64,000 nucleotides of DNA from Polytrichum commune (Eukaryota > Streptophyta > Polytrichopsida > Polytrichales > Polytrichaceae). The stretch is from NCBI GenBank assembly GCA_950295325.1, contig OX485805.1, positions 50,368,758-50,432,757 of the forward strand, given 5' to 3'. The translations under genes were made by a program, and so were the position numbers. Within the stretch, counting starts at the first letter, position 1, and each line of letters begins with the position of its first letter. Of the stretch, positions 36,128 to 47,985 are shown piece after piece. The notes under the pieces were generated by a model, which saw only the letters and a program-made list of their open reading frames with translations, was not told the origin of the DNA and ran no database searches.

Positions 36128-37604
36128 TGTGAGGCCAAACCCACCACCCTTAAGCGTCCTAGTCCGGTTGGTGGTTTTGAGAATCACATTTACTTCATAA
36201 CACCGTAATGTGAATTGCCATGTAGCTCCCATGTCCAAGTACCCACTTCATCTTAACTCAACTTGCTTTATTATTGTGAGCCTCTTGGCTCGTGGTAGAG
36301 TTCGATTTCTCAAGGGTCCAACCCGCGGCCTTGGCCACGCATGCCCTTAGAGAAATTCCCCTTACACCCTTAGTTTTGGCTTCCTTTGTTTTGCCATCAC
36401 CGGAGTCCTTAACATTATCCATCAACTCGTGTACTTAATTCAGTAAAGAGAGAAGTAACAAGCGTTCAAAAACGCTATTATCTCTTCCCAATGGTGGGTA
36501 CACTTGTTCACACAAAACCACACGCACAATGCCACTCTAATGAGCTTACTTACTCGTCTATCTAATGCCTTACTTAAGCTATCTTCTAAATGCCCTTTAG
36601 AGCTTAACACTTCATTTGTTGGGCAACAACCCGATCACCCTTTAAATGGCTCCTCCTATTAACCAAGTTAATCCTAGTTTAGTTGATGCAGCTCCCACTA
36701 GCCCTCGGCTGCTGGGCAGTCTCGGTGAACAGTAGAGCTGGTTAGCCCTCGGCTGCTGGGCAGTCTCCGTGAACAGTAGAGCTGGTTAGCCCTCAACTGC
36801 TGGTCACTCTCCGTGAATAGTAGAGTTGGTTAGCCCTCGGCTGCTGGGCAGTCTCCATGAACAGTAGAGCTGGTTAGCCCTCGGCTGCTGGGCCTTGGAC
36901 CAACCCCTTTCACTAACTATTTAGGCCCTAAGTACTCAACTCATCCCAAGATTACAAGGCCAAATAGGCTAAGCTAAGTGTAAACTAAATTAACTACAAG
37001 CATCTAACATCTAAAAACTAATGATTAATGAACTAGTGCCCACTTGACTAACTTGCCTTTGGGCTAAATCCTAAACTACATGCACTCTCTAACCAAGCCT
37101 TGGCACACACTTCTACCTAAGTTCCTACACACCTCCACACTCAAGAGGGTGGAGGAGTTAACAACCTTGAAGAGAGAAAAGAGAGAGGAAAAATGAAAGA
37201 GGGAAGCCTTAAGTAGCAAGGAGAGAGAGAGGGCATGAGGTAAAGATAGGATGAGAGGATTAGAGCCTCCAATCACAACCTCTTAACCTTCCCCTTCTAA
37301 GTAGGGACTCATCCCATCCACAAAGCCTTTCCCTTCCTAAACCAACAAGGTGGATCCTAATGTGGGCATTTAACCCGCGGAGCTCACCTTGCCTCACCTT
37401 ACTCCATACTCACCTAGTCAAGGCATCCCCTTATTGAACTTAAACCTTGAAACAATCACACAACACCACCTAATGTCTAAACTTAAATCCAAACCACACT
37501 TCACTCTTTTTATATGTTTGTGAATAATCATAACACGTCAAAGTCAAACCAAAATTGGTTTCGAAGAGTTAATCACCACATGTGGGCACCATTTTGGGCT
37601 CACA
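36128..37604 (-). mobile_element. solo LTR B (1477 bp), same family as the Ty3 LTR
   Basis: Minus orientation. Plus-strand ends are TGTGAGGCCAAACCC and ATTTTGGGCTCACA. TSD TCATG is at 36123-36127 and 37605-37609. Contains a 44-bp minisatellite (about 36701-36900) and the stem-loop AGCGTT/AACGCT (36461-36476). No internal retrotransposon region adjoins, so it arose by LTR-LTR recombination. Confidence 0.92.
36701..36900. repeat. 44-bp minisatellite in solo LTR B, about 4.5 units
   Basis: The word gccctcggctgctgggcagt begins at 36701, 36745 and 36789 (the last copy mutated), and further copies follow. Its sequence is unrelated to the minisatellites in the other LTRs. Confidence 0.9.
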
Positions 37605-37609
37605 TCATG

Positions 37610-38399
37610 CTTCAAGGCTAGCCATATTTGTCTAAAAGTCATTATTACAAGGCTCCCACATGCCCTTTTAAAAAAAATGAATCCACGTACTTACATGTAA
37701 ATTACATACTTCACATCAAACTAACATGTGGCTCCATAATGTAGGAAACTCAATCATCTAGCGAAATGAGCGTTTCTACCAGGCAATCAATGAGGCGAGT
37801 GTTTAATGCAACTTGAGCCTCCTTTGAAACTGTTTGCGTCACTCATGTTGCTCTACCTTCTGCACAAACGGTGATTCCTTTTTCTTGAAAGGTTGGTTGT
37901 GAATCTACACACCACATTTTGTCACCTATTTCCTTTGCTCTCATCTTTTGACTAGAAGGCCCCTTATTCATCCAACACCCCCTCGAGTTCCTCCCTCTTG
38001 GTGTGTCCATTGTGGGAACCAATAAATGCACAAAATTCCGGATCAACAGCCGAACCGGTCTTTAGAGGGGAAATAGCTTGTTGGTTTTGATTAGGTTAGG
38101 GGAAATTAGGGTAGGTTAGCCGTTTTAGGAAATAAAGTTTGTGTACTATTGTCCGGCGCAATAAAATGGTTAAAACGGCTCCTTTAGCCGAGCCGGAACC
38201 GGACGAAAAATACCGTTAAATAACTGCCAGTTCTGGAGCGGCTGGAATGATGACAGTTGTACGGGAATAAAGCGGTTGCCACAAACGGCTACCATAAACG
38301 GTTACGGAGCCGAACTCAAGTAGGAAGGAGGCACTTAAGGAAATCATCCGTCCCCTTAGAGCCATTTGCGCCGTGTGGCAATGCAGAGAGAAAGAGTGG
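37610..38399. other. intergenic, possibly LTR-like sequence
   Basis: Moderate GC with AATAAA-type signals near 38130-38165. Several cgg-rich words (ccggaaccgga) resemble sequence between 41340 and 42250, suggesting one older element that solo LTRs C and D later invaded. I cannot define its ends. Confidence 0.35.
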
Positions 38400-39011
38400 T
38401 GAGGAATTCTTGTCGAATCATCAGCAAATGGATTGCTGAGATTATGTTTTGAGCCGGAAAGGATCCGGTCACCTCCGATTCGAAGGAAGAGTACAGAGCG
38501 CTCGGCGAGGTCAGGACGGGTCCAATCCCCAATGCCAGAAAGGGCTAGGACTCCATATCAAGCCAAGACCCCGGATCGCGGGAAGGCCCCTGTGGTACAG
38601 GTTTCGCAGCCGCCCGCACCCGACTGCACGATGGTGGAGCAATGGGGACACCCACCTTCTCAAGCCCCAATGATTTGTGAGCGAAGGATCACCCCAACCC
38701 CGTGTAGTCGGAATAGGGAGTGGGCGGCGGAGAGCGATCATTCACCACGACAAAGCTCCAGGAAGAAGAAGAAGGTTCCAACCCCGGAGCATTCCGGCTC
38801 GGAAGACGGATCGTGGGACTAGACAAAGCCTTCAGCAGCTAAGGAGTCCGAGGAAGAGGTCACCCCCTCTCCCAGCATGCGCAAGATCTTCACCCGACTT
38901 CAGGATAGGAGACTTCTGACCCCAAGTGGAGGGGCATCCGGAAACAGTGGGCCAGTGGCCAATCCAAGGCAGGGATATCGACGAAGAAGCACCGAACCAC
39001 TTAAGTTAGGT
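38400..39011 (+). pseudogene. hypothetical basic, disordered protein, one in-frame stop
   Basis: One frame reads about 200 codons interrupted by a single TAG at 38820-38822. It is rich in Arg, Ser and Pro (RSPPIRRKSTERSARSGRV, PERARTPYQAKTPDRGK, later RKIFTRLQDRRLLTPSGG) with no known domain. GC content and CG frequency are clearly higher than in surrounding DNA. It may be a gag-like nucleic-acid-binding protein of the older element around it, or a host remnant. It is followed by a gttaggta microsatellite (about 39003-39035). Confidence 0.4.
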
Positions 39012-39376
39012 AGTTAGGTAGTTAGGTAGTCAGGAGTAGGAGGTCGTGCAGGGACGAGGCAGTTTAAATTTTGTGTCAGCGTAAAAGTAGGATCTGAGAT
39101 CCGGAAATTCCGCAAAGGCGCTTTCCGAGGCACTATCTCAGTTAGGGATTTTCCAGTGCGGCCAACTACGCCGCCATTTCAATTAGGGATAGGAGCCACT
39201 ATTTAGGAGGCTTTGAAGTTGGAGAAGGTGTCTTCTCCCTTGTTGTTGTTTTGTGCTTTCTACTCAATAAAACTCTGATTCTCTATAGCCCTAGTGTGTT
39301 TGTGCATGAATAGTCCGGAGTATGTCAAAGGATCAGAGAGAATAGAAGGGTTAGGAAGTCAGGACATAACAAGAGG

Positions 39377-39536
39377 GAAAGGCCCGGATCGGTTCCGACT
39401 ACAAGATTGGGTTGATCACTTTTGAGGTGTAGTGGGAGTGAAGCCTCGTTGTTCCGTTTGCATGTATAACTTCTATGTGGGAAATCCGCTGTTAGGACTG
39501 GGTAAGGTTGCGAGGGGTACTCGAACATACGCCATC
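39377..39536 (+). repeat. duplicated unit, first copy left part (interrupted by LTR C)
   Basis: From ttgatcacttttgaggtgta through gaggggtactcgaa to acgccatc, it matches about 41490-41626. The copy continues after LTR C at 41333 with gatgaggtcccacagtacc. Solo LTR C therefore inserted into one unit of a tandem pair. Confidence 0.85.
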
Positions 39537-41332
39537 TGTGAGCCCAAAAGGGTGCCCACATTTAGTCTTAGACCCTTGAAACGTTAGTTGATGCATTTTG
39601 AAGTAGCATGTTACTTCACAAAAATATAAAAAGAGTGAAATGTTAGTCTTAGAAGTACCATGTTGTAAGAGGCTAGGATGTGAGTTGTTATTGTGTTTTT
39701 ACCTTCGGAAGGATTTGAGTGAATGAGGATAGGTAAGGAGAACTTGGATTGAGTAGTTAGTGAGTAGGCTAGTACAAATGGATGGAGACAACCAAAGTGA
39801 CTCAAGAGGCAAGTGCATTCGAATTGGGATGAATGGAGGATCACATGGAGCGCACAAGTGGACCACCTCATCATGGCCACTTAATGGGGAAGGCCCAAGG
39901 AAGAATGCAAGGTGGAGGATAAGCAAATTCTCAAAGCACCAATCAAATCACGAGTTAAGCATCGTGGTTTGAATTAAGTGGTGAGCGACGATTTGGGAAA
40001 GTAAGGGGAGAAAGTTATGGCGGCGGAAAGCGAAGGAGGCTAAGTTTGGGTTGAAGCATCCCAAGTTTGGTAAAGTGTGGTAGGTAGAAAGCCAAGGCTA
40101 GTTAAATGTTCGAATTAGGATCCTTGTTGATCATTTGAGGGAGGAAGGCTTAGAAGATAGGATTGGCGCCTACTAAGTAGGAGGAAATCTCAAGGGCTTA
40201 TCGTGAGCCTTGAGGGTGCTCACCCCCTCAAGCTTACTATATAATCCCTCATTCTTCCCTCACTCATCCTCTCTTTCCTTTGTGCTCCAAGGCACCCCAC
40301 GAGTTATAAGTGTGGGTGTGGGAAGCCATATTGGAGCACATGTGTGTGCTTAGTTTTTAGTTTGAGAGCCAAGGCTTGTTAGCCTTGAAGAGGGCTTGAC
40401 CTCTTGGTAGAATTAGTGTTGACGTGAAGGATTTTAAAGTTAATTCATGATTCCAATTTGTGGTACTTTAAGTTCATGTTTTGAATACACGTGGTTGCAA
40501 GTTCTATGTTTAAGAGTTGAGCACTTGATGTTGTGATGAGTGCAAAAATATACTTGTGTGGATTAGTTAGTCTTAGTGAAGTTAGGAAATTCTCTCTCCC
40601 CCTCTCCTCTCTAGGATTTTAGGATTTTAGGATTAGAGAAGAATTGTGTGATTAGAAAGGGGTTGTTAGTAGAATTAGGAAAATTAGGTAGGAAGATTAG
40701 TTAAGGGCTTGAATAATTAGTGAGGTAGTTGGGGATTACAACTACAAAGTTGTGGGTTCATGAAGGAGCTGGGTTTATGAAGGAGCTGGGTTTGTTTAGT
40801 TAGAAAGTAAAGAGCTGGGTTTATGAAGGAGCTGGGTTTGTTTAGTTAGAAGCTAAGGAGCTGGGTTTATGAAGGAGCTGGGTTTGTTTAGTTAGAAGCT
40901 AAGAAGCTGGGTTTATGAAGGAGCTAGGTTTATGTAATTAGAAAGTAAAGAGATGGGTTCATGAAGGAGCTTAGTAGATAGCCTACCTAATTAGCTCATA
41001 GACAAGTAGTTAGTTACATTATGCTAGTTAGTGTTATGTGTGGCTTTCACAAGTAAATGTATTTGAGATTGACTATAGAGAATAGTGTTTTTTTTAACAC
41101 TTGCATCCTCTCTTTAAAAATAAACCACGTGCACAACTTAATGGAGAATGTGGAGCACTCTCGCGATGGCAAGACAAAGGAAGCAAAGACCAAAGTTAAA
41201 TCCAAGACCACTTGAAGGGTGAACCTTGCACTATGGACTCATCCAAGTCCAAATCCAATACCGCGGAGGAATGTGAGCCCAAACCCACTACTCGGACTAC
41301 GGACGCTTAAGGGTGGGGGGTTTGGCCTCACA
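39537..41332 (+). mobile_element. solo LTR C (1796 bp), same family
   Basis: Starts TGTGAGCCCAAAAGGG and ends GGTTTGGCCTCACA. TSD CCATC is at 39532-39536 and 41333-41337. It contains a 46-bp minisatellite (about 40755-40935) and the stem-loop AGTGTT/AACACT (41084-41101). Confidence 0.92.
40755..40935. repeat. 46-bp minisatellite in solo LTR C, about 4 units
   Basis: The word gggtttatgaaggagctggg starts at 40771, 40817 and 40863, giving a period of 46 bp. An earlier diverged unit is at about 40755. Confidence 0.88.
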
Positions 41333-41484
41333 CCATCCGACCTTCTGATGAGGTCCCACAGTACCTAGGAGGGGTAGTACGGAAAGCGGTACGGGTCGCC
41401 TAGTTATCCCAAATTTATTGGACCCCAGTCACTTGTAGCCGGAAAGGTCTATCGGAAGAGGGAGAGAAACCGGATAGGTTAGGA

Positions 41485-41710
41485 TGCCGGATCGGGTTGA
41501 TCACTTCTGAGGTGTAGTGGGAGTGAAGCCTGGTTGGTTCGTTTGCCTGTATAACTTCTATGTGGGAAAACCGTTGTTAGGAGTGGGTAAGGTTGTGAGG
41601 GGTACTCGAACTTACGCCATCCGACCTTAATTTTGATGAGGTCCCATAGTACCTAGGAGGGGTAGTTCGAAGAGCGGTATGGGTCGCCCAATTATCCCGG
41701 ATTTATAGAC
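41485..41710 (+). repeat. duplicated unit, second copy (uninterrupted)
   Basis: Contains ttgatcacttctgaggtgta, gaggggtactcgaacttacg, ccatccgacctt and a gatgaggtcccatagtacc block in order, as in the first copy split by LTR C. Confidence 0.85.
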
Positions 41711-42250
41711 CCCGGGAGGATCTAGATCAATCTGTCGTTGTAGTTCCGAGCACACATTACGGGTTCTCTGTGTGACCTGCCAAGCCAGATTAAGCTGATC
41801 CGGACTAGTTGTGAGGGAATACCGGAACATGGCCATATCGGGGCATCTTTTTCGGATGAGCCACATCACCATTGGAGGTAGGAATAGAGGAGGTAGGAGT
41901 AGGAGTAAATCTTAGCTTTAGTGGTTCATCCGGAAGGCAAGTCCCGGAAGTGAGGATTTCCAAAGTAACCATCCGGAAACGGAAAGGCCATTTGGCCCGG
42001 TGGTTGATTTTCAAACGGGGAAGGAGAGGAGCTACCATCTTACACTTCACAAGGTCCCTGGAACGATGCTCAGATCATCCGGACAACCGGATTAAGCACT
42101 AAAAATGCTTAACCGGATCCTTTTGTTGTTCCCGTGTTCCGACATCCATAGTGGGTGGACTGTCAAGGGAGCTAAGTTAATGGGGTGAGGTGATTTGGGC
42201 ATTGGTTCCTCCAAATCCACAAGAATCTAGGATGGATTGGAAGCACCAAA
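41711..42250. other. no recognisable gene
   Basis: CGG-rich words and short frames on both strands without known motifs. The last bases are the ACTTT target site of LTR D. Confidence 0.4.
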
Positions 42251-42255
42251 ACTTT

Positions 42256-43751
42256 TGTGAGCCCAAAATCTGGGCCCACAGGTGTTCTCAAGTTGAAAAA
42301 TACATTACAGCTTAGGTTTGGGGTTTAGTATCAATTAATTAAAACATAAAAAGAGTGAAGATTGTGGTTGTGATTAAAGTTAAGTTAGACTAGTTATATT
42401 CGTGTGCGGAACGGGCATGGTGTGAAGTGGGGGTAAGGGAATTAGTGGGAAGTGGTTAGAAGGGGTCCTTGGTCTTGGACCTTAGGCTTGTGAATTGGGG
42501 TTTAAAAGTAGCTTAATTGTGCTTGGTTACTGTTCGAATTGGGGGTGGTGCCACTGCACCCTAGAAGATTGCGGGTCCAGGGACGAGACCAGGAGGAACT
42601 GAGGCAGCGGCTACCGCACTATGTAGCACTGAACCAGGAAGAACAGAGGAGTGCCGAGGGGGGAATCGTCGGGGTTGAGGCAGATGTGATCGATGGCGGT
42701 GACTGGGATCTGGTTGGGATGTTGGGGGCGCGCAGAAGGATGGCAGACTCGCCGAAGGAACTTTGGGGTAATGCTGAGATCGGTAAGGGAATGAGCAAAA
42801 CAAGAGCTGCACACTACGGGTTGAATCGAGAGGATGCATACAGTCTCGAGGATGAGAGCAACACCAGGGCACCGCTAGCGGTGAGGAGGTGGAGAATTGG
42901 ACACTTTGATATCACTGAGTCAATTGACTAAAATGGGTAGTTGCATTCGAATTGTGAATGAGGGGCTGCCTTCGGTGGGAATTCAGGGGGCATTCGGAAT
43001 CACAGACAGTGAATGACGAAACTGTTGTGCACATTGAGAGGATGGAATTTTGATTGGAAGTGGCATAAGCTATCGAAGGCAGTTGGAACGGATGGAATTG
43101 GCATGAGGAAAGGTCGAAATGCTTAGCTAGGCGGTTGGGGTGGATGTCGCGCCATGCAGAATTGACTCATATCAAGGCGACTGTAATGCTGAGGCCATCG
43201 AGGACCAGGAGGAACTGAGGCAATGGCCACGAGGGCGGCAATGTGGGGTAGGAGGTCTAGGAGTGACAGAAGTTGAAATTCGGCTGCTGAAGACTCCTTG
43301 GAGGGGCAGAGACCGGGAATGGCCCTGGCCGAACAGAAGCTGGGTACTACGGGCCTCTGGAGTCCAGGAGGCAATGCTTGGGGTTCAGTGTAAGGGCAAC
43401 AGCTGGGAGCTGAGCCCAGCCCGCTCCTGTACTAATTGGGGTTAGACTTGGTAAGAGGGTAGTAGCAAATAAGGGTGAGGCACATAGCCTTGAGGTTAAA
43501 ACCCTTAAGAGGATGTGTAGGCTAGTTGTTGAAGTTCATGTTAGTACTAGTGCAGGGTGCCATTAGCATAGGAAAGAGCATTCCTTAATGCTTGGTGTGG
43601 TGTTGGGTTTTAATGAAATGGAGTAAAGAAAAGTCATTGTGATGGCCATTTGGACTGGGTGTGAGAGCAAGGTTACATCCACTGAGCATATGTCAATCAT
43701 AAGCTTCCCCCCAGATTATGATGCTTAAGGGGTGGGAGTTTAGGCCTCACA
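42256..43751 (+). mobile_element. solo LTR D (1496 bp), same family
   Basis: Starts TGTGAGCCCAAAATCT and ends GTTTAGGCCTCACA. TSD ACTTT is at 42251-42255 and 43752-43756. The stem-loop is AGCATT/AATGCT (43577-43592). There is no clear short-period minisatellite, but gaccaggaggaactgaggca occurs at about 42586 and 43203. Confidence 0.9.
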
Positions 43752-43835
43752 ACTTTCCATGACTTTGGCTCCATGCACTTTGATTCTCTCACCCCGAATA
43801 TTTTCACCTTCTTTGTCAAGAACACTGGATGTCCT

Positions 43836-45190
43836 CTATTTAACCTCAAATTCAGGTTTCGGTGGAGTTGTGGGGCCAATTCTATATGGAACCAGGGGTT
43901 CAACCCACAAGGATTGATCCTGGCCAGTAAGCTCAACCTTTGCTATCATCATCTTAGTAAGAAGGAAACCCCAACTTGCCATCCAAATCCCACTCACCTT
44001 CTCACCACACCTTGGGCAATATTGATGGTGAGCTACCAACATTTCCCACAGACAATGGGGATGGAACATACATCTACATGGAAAAGACATTGCCACATTT
44101 TTCAAGAAAAAACGGCAACAACTAGGGCAAGCTTTAGACAATGGTCCCTTGGTGTCACCAGCTAGAGTGGAAAGTTTGTCAAAAATCTTCTTTGGACGAA
44201 TGGTGATCATGGACAAATGTTTTGCTTCCACTTGTTTCCTCAACTTCTCCGCTTCCTCATTTTTGGCAGCCCACTTGAAGTACCTAGCATCAATTTGGGC
44301 TTCAAGCTTGTGGAACTTTGCCCGCAACTGGTGAATTTCCTTATTGTTGGCCACAATTAAATTCAAACCAACTCGAGCATCTTCATCCACCTCTACTTTC
44401 TCCCTTTGCATTGCCAACTTCCCCAACCTCGCAAACCTATTTTTCTTGTGTTGTGCGTCCAAATCAAGATCTCTGGCATTACAAGTATCTTCTTTCTGCT
44501 GTTCATTCAGGTTGTCAAGCACAATAGCTAGTTGTTGCACAACATTGAGTTTGGCTTAAGTAAAAATTTCTCATTGCGATTGCTCTAGAGAAATGTCGGC
44601 CGGCCCCAAATTCCCTGCACCTTTGTCTCCACCACCTTTTTGAGTAATTGCACTTGCCAATATGTTCACAATTGCCTGCACTTGCAACATTGGCGCAGGT
44701 GGTGAAAGCTTCATGGGATTCTTGGCAGGGTCTTCAAAATGCTCGGTGTACACCTTCAAGGCATGCCGAACCCAATTCACAGGTTGGTTGTAGGTGTAAA
44801 ACATGTAAGCCCCCTGCCAAATAAAACAATTTTTTTTTTTATAAAGAACCATTGTCTGGTTCTCCCATAAATTCTCTTGTACAATGCAAGGTAGGTGTCT
44901 TGAGTAGTGGTCTTTGCATTTGTCTAAGGGAAACCTGGACTTGTTGTCATTGTCCATGTAAAGCCAGGTAGCGTCATAGTTGAATGATGGGCACATGGTC
45001 TCCAAAATTTTGGTGGGTAGTGGGCCTGTTCTACAAAGACCTAGTGTGGAATTGAATCATGACTCGTCATACCTCGCTGCACGTCTCCCCATCAAGAATG
45101 GTGTTGCCCTCAAGAACTTCTTCCTCAAACCGCCTTCTAGTTTGTGTAGATCAATGGGGTCAACAACAAAATTAACTGTTAACAACAAAA
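43836..45190 (-). pseudogene. RING-finger, coiled-coil protein, intronless and broken
   Basis: One minus-strand frame runs from about 45190 to 43836 with three stops (45059-45057, near 44571 and 44558-44556). N-terminal part: VDPIDLHKLEGGLRKKF, then NYDATWLYMDND and VNWVRHALKVYTEHF. Middle: a charged coiled-coil-like stretch (IHQLRAKFHKLEAQIDARY, then NEEAEKLRKQVEAKH). C-terminal part: a RING-like cluster, CPSC-x11-C-x-C-x2-H-x2-C...CPRC, with Cys at the usual fourth-ligand His. RING domains usually act as ubiquitin ligases; that function is only inferred. The single frame without introns over 1.3 kb, next to solo LTR D, suggests a transposon-carried or retroposed gene. All three stops could come from C-to-T changes. 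Confidence 0.55.
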
Positions 45191-45316
45191 CTAACCGTCA
45201 CACGAGAGTAAGACATGCAATTAAAGTTGAGGGGCTACTAAAATTGAGCTAGGTGCTCCAATCCATTGAAGTTACTACCAAAATTCCACAAAACTTGTTG
45301 AGACCTGCTTTTGTTT

Positions 45317-45715
45317 CTACAAGATCAAACATAACCTAGTGTCAAACTTCAAGCAAACTAGAAACTGGAGTGGTCCCAACAATTCTCGGCAACGATGCAA
45401 CAACCTAAGTGGAGTAATGTTGAATGCTACCAACCCAACACACATACTGAGAGCAAGACAAATTGGAAGATGAAACCACCAATTCATGAGACGACACATA
45501 CTATGGCAATTGCCAAAGTCCTTGTGTTTCAATCTGACAAAGGCGGCGTTGTACTTAGGCGCTCCAATATTCTTGAGATGATGGTACGTAGATGTGATGC
45601 GAACATGGTGGAGTGTGAGGATTGGACTTTGGGTGTTAATCACATCGTAGCACATGGCACCACTTAATACTTAACTCTACAAAATCCCCACAACTAATCT
45701 TACCCTTACATGTTA
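45317..45715. other. no recognisable gene
   Basis: Overlapping frames on both strands (45395-45667 plus, 45655-45317 minus) show no motif. The minus-strand frame could be an upstream part of the RING pseudogene, but I cannot support it. Confidence 0.35.
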
Positions 45716-45719
45716 GCAT

Positions 45720-46450
45720 CAACATATCATTGCCCACCTAGGCCTCTCAACCAAATCATTGGGGCTAAGGTAAAAGGGTCTAAATGGTATTTTTTCCAAA
45801 TAGTCCACTACTTGGGGATATAAAACACACAATTAGTATGGTATGGTAAGTAGATCCATGTTACGGTTGTAGCCATCTCCACATTTAAATGTTCCAATTT
45901 GGAGTTTTAATGAACACCTTATCCATTATCAAGTTCATAACGGGGCACTTGTAGTATTGCCATCTTTCTTTGGTAATCAATTATTTTTACACATTAATTG
46001 TACAAGGAAACTACTAATCATCTCAAACACATTCGGTAATTTAGAAATGCCAAGTTTTCTAAATCAAGAACTTGTCACGTCATGCTTGAATTCGTACAAA
46101 CAAATTTTAATAATGAACATTCTGATGAATTGGAAGTAAATATTTAATAGCCTTAGACTTTGATATGGTATGGTATAGTATGGTTAGTAAAGCCATGTCA
46201 TGGTTGTATCCATCTCTCCACACACTGTGCAAAAAGCTATAATGAACACCTTATCCACTATCAATATAATGACTATTGTTAGTATGTCGTCAAATATCAT
46301 ATAGCCCTCCCTCTTCCCACCTTTACACAACCCAATTGACCATGTGGTGTATTTAAATCTTCAAACATACATTACATAATGACATGTTGGTCCCAACATA
46401 TCATTTGGGCTAAGGTAAAAGGGTCTCGATGGTGCCATTGTTATAGATAA
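45720..46450. repeat. diverged local duplications
   Basis: The word gggctaaggtaaaagggtct occurs near 45763 and 46410. The segment tatggtatgg...gttgta-ccatctc...aatgaacaccttatcca-tatcaa occurs near 45836-45930 and 46162-46265. Order and spacing differ, so rearrangement followed duplication. Confidence 0.65.
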
Positions 46451-46865
46451 TTACTACAACCTATTACACCTTACTAGGAAGGGTTCAATATGATTAAGAA
46501 CTAAAAATTATCAATTAGTGACTTGAAGGGTAAAGCAAGATGAAAACAATATTGACGGCTCCACCCATAGAATTGAAGCATCCAAAAATCTAGGTTTTTG
46601 AGAATATGTCTAGATACACTTCAACACCAATTTCATCAAGTGATGTCCAAAGAAACAAGATTCATACGAGAACGTTTGCAAGTGAAATTCATCAAAGTTT
46701 GTGACACCTACCAATGTAGAAGACAGAGTTCAACAATTTGAACCTTTTTGTTCCAAAGATGAGAGAATGGCTCATATGGTGTTTCCTTTGATGGATGAGT
46801 TCATCCATTGGCCAAAACCCTAGCTTCTCGTGTCAGCAACTTGTGATGAAATATTGTCATGGATG

Positions 46866-47388
46866 ATTGAAACTTGGATGAAAAATCACTTGGTAAGTGA
46901 CAGTAACTGCAATGTTATAATCATCTATTGTATATCTCATATTCTACCAACAAATGTCAACTTGGTTGTCTGAACATTATAGAACATTAACAACTTTACT
47001 TGGGAAAAAATTACATGAGTAGTAAAAAGATATAGCACCGTGTAACTCCAATTTGTAAGTGACACTAAATAACATATTTATTTTAGTGTTGCTGACTAGA
47101 TCTCTAAAAAGAGGTTTTTTTTTATGAGCATTAGGGTGTCTAGCTCTTCATCCATAGCAAGGGAGCACAAGATGCACTAAGTACATTAAATATTATACTT
47201 AGTGTCACCAATTCTAATTGTCTTCCTCAATACTAATTGTAAACCGTGGTATAGTCGTGTAGTGTCACCAACACTAGATGTTAACCCAACTGTATTTGTC
47301 ATTCCTTGTAAATTTTCTAGGGGATTATAGATATACAGTGTTGCAGTTACTAACACTTACCAAGTGTTTTTTTTCATCCAAATTTCAC
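46866..47388. mobile_element. MITE-like element with about 50-bp inverted ends
   Basis: Left end ttggatgaaaaatcacttgg, then taagtgacagtaactgcaa. The right end on the opposite strand reads tttggatgaaaaaaaacact, then tggtaagtgttagtaactgcaa. The interior is AT-rich with repeated agtgt/acact words and no transposase. I could not fix the TSD. Confidence 0.75.
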
Positions 47389-47399
47389 CCAGATTTCAA

Positions 47400-47670
47400 G
47401 TGATTTAATTAATTAATTCCAGTAATTACATTTTATAATTAATTAGTCTTACGTAATTTGGTAAGCATACTTTCTGATTTATTTGGGTTTAATTAGGATT
47501 AATCAAAATTAATTAGACTTAATTACATTAAATCACACTTAATTGGTTTGAATGTGTATGAATACTTGTGAAAGTAGACGGAATTACTGAAATATTATAA
47601 AATATACATACAAAATCAGCACACTAAATTTAAGTGTCATTTTAGAATGATAAAGACAATTTCAAATAGT
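47400..47670. other. AT-rich spacer, no gene seen
   Basis: Dense in ttaatta words; no coding potential. Confidence 0.5.
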
Positions 47671-47674
47671 AAAT

Positions 47675-47985
47675 CATAAAAATTATAACCTCCAAGTGAA
47701 TTACGTGCTTCATTGATGGTTTCACTTCCGGAATGAAATCCCAATGGATTGCTTATTTACTAGTTGGAAGTGCACATATATATTGGATTTTAGACCTTGA
47801 AGGTGAAGTACACTCAATATGGGATTTGTAGTCAAGCGGCCTTCAAGAATGCAAGGGCAACATTTTTTTCAAAGTTGGGCGGGGCGGGCAGCAATTTTCA
47901 GTTGGGTTCACAAATTTCACTGGAGGTTGCCCCCGCCTGGATCTGACACGCCCCATAGTTCGTATGGGGGAACTTAATGTCCGCC
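47675..47985 (+). repeat. dispersed repeat R1, copy c
   Basis: Contains cacttccggaatgaaatccc, gttggaagtgcacatatata, ccttgaaggtgaagtacact and ttcaagaatgcaagggcaac, then a gttgggcggggcgggcagc tail. Closest to copy d. Confidence 0.88.
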
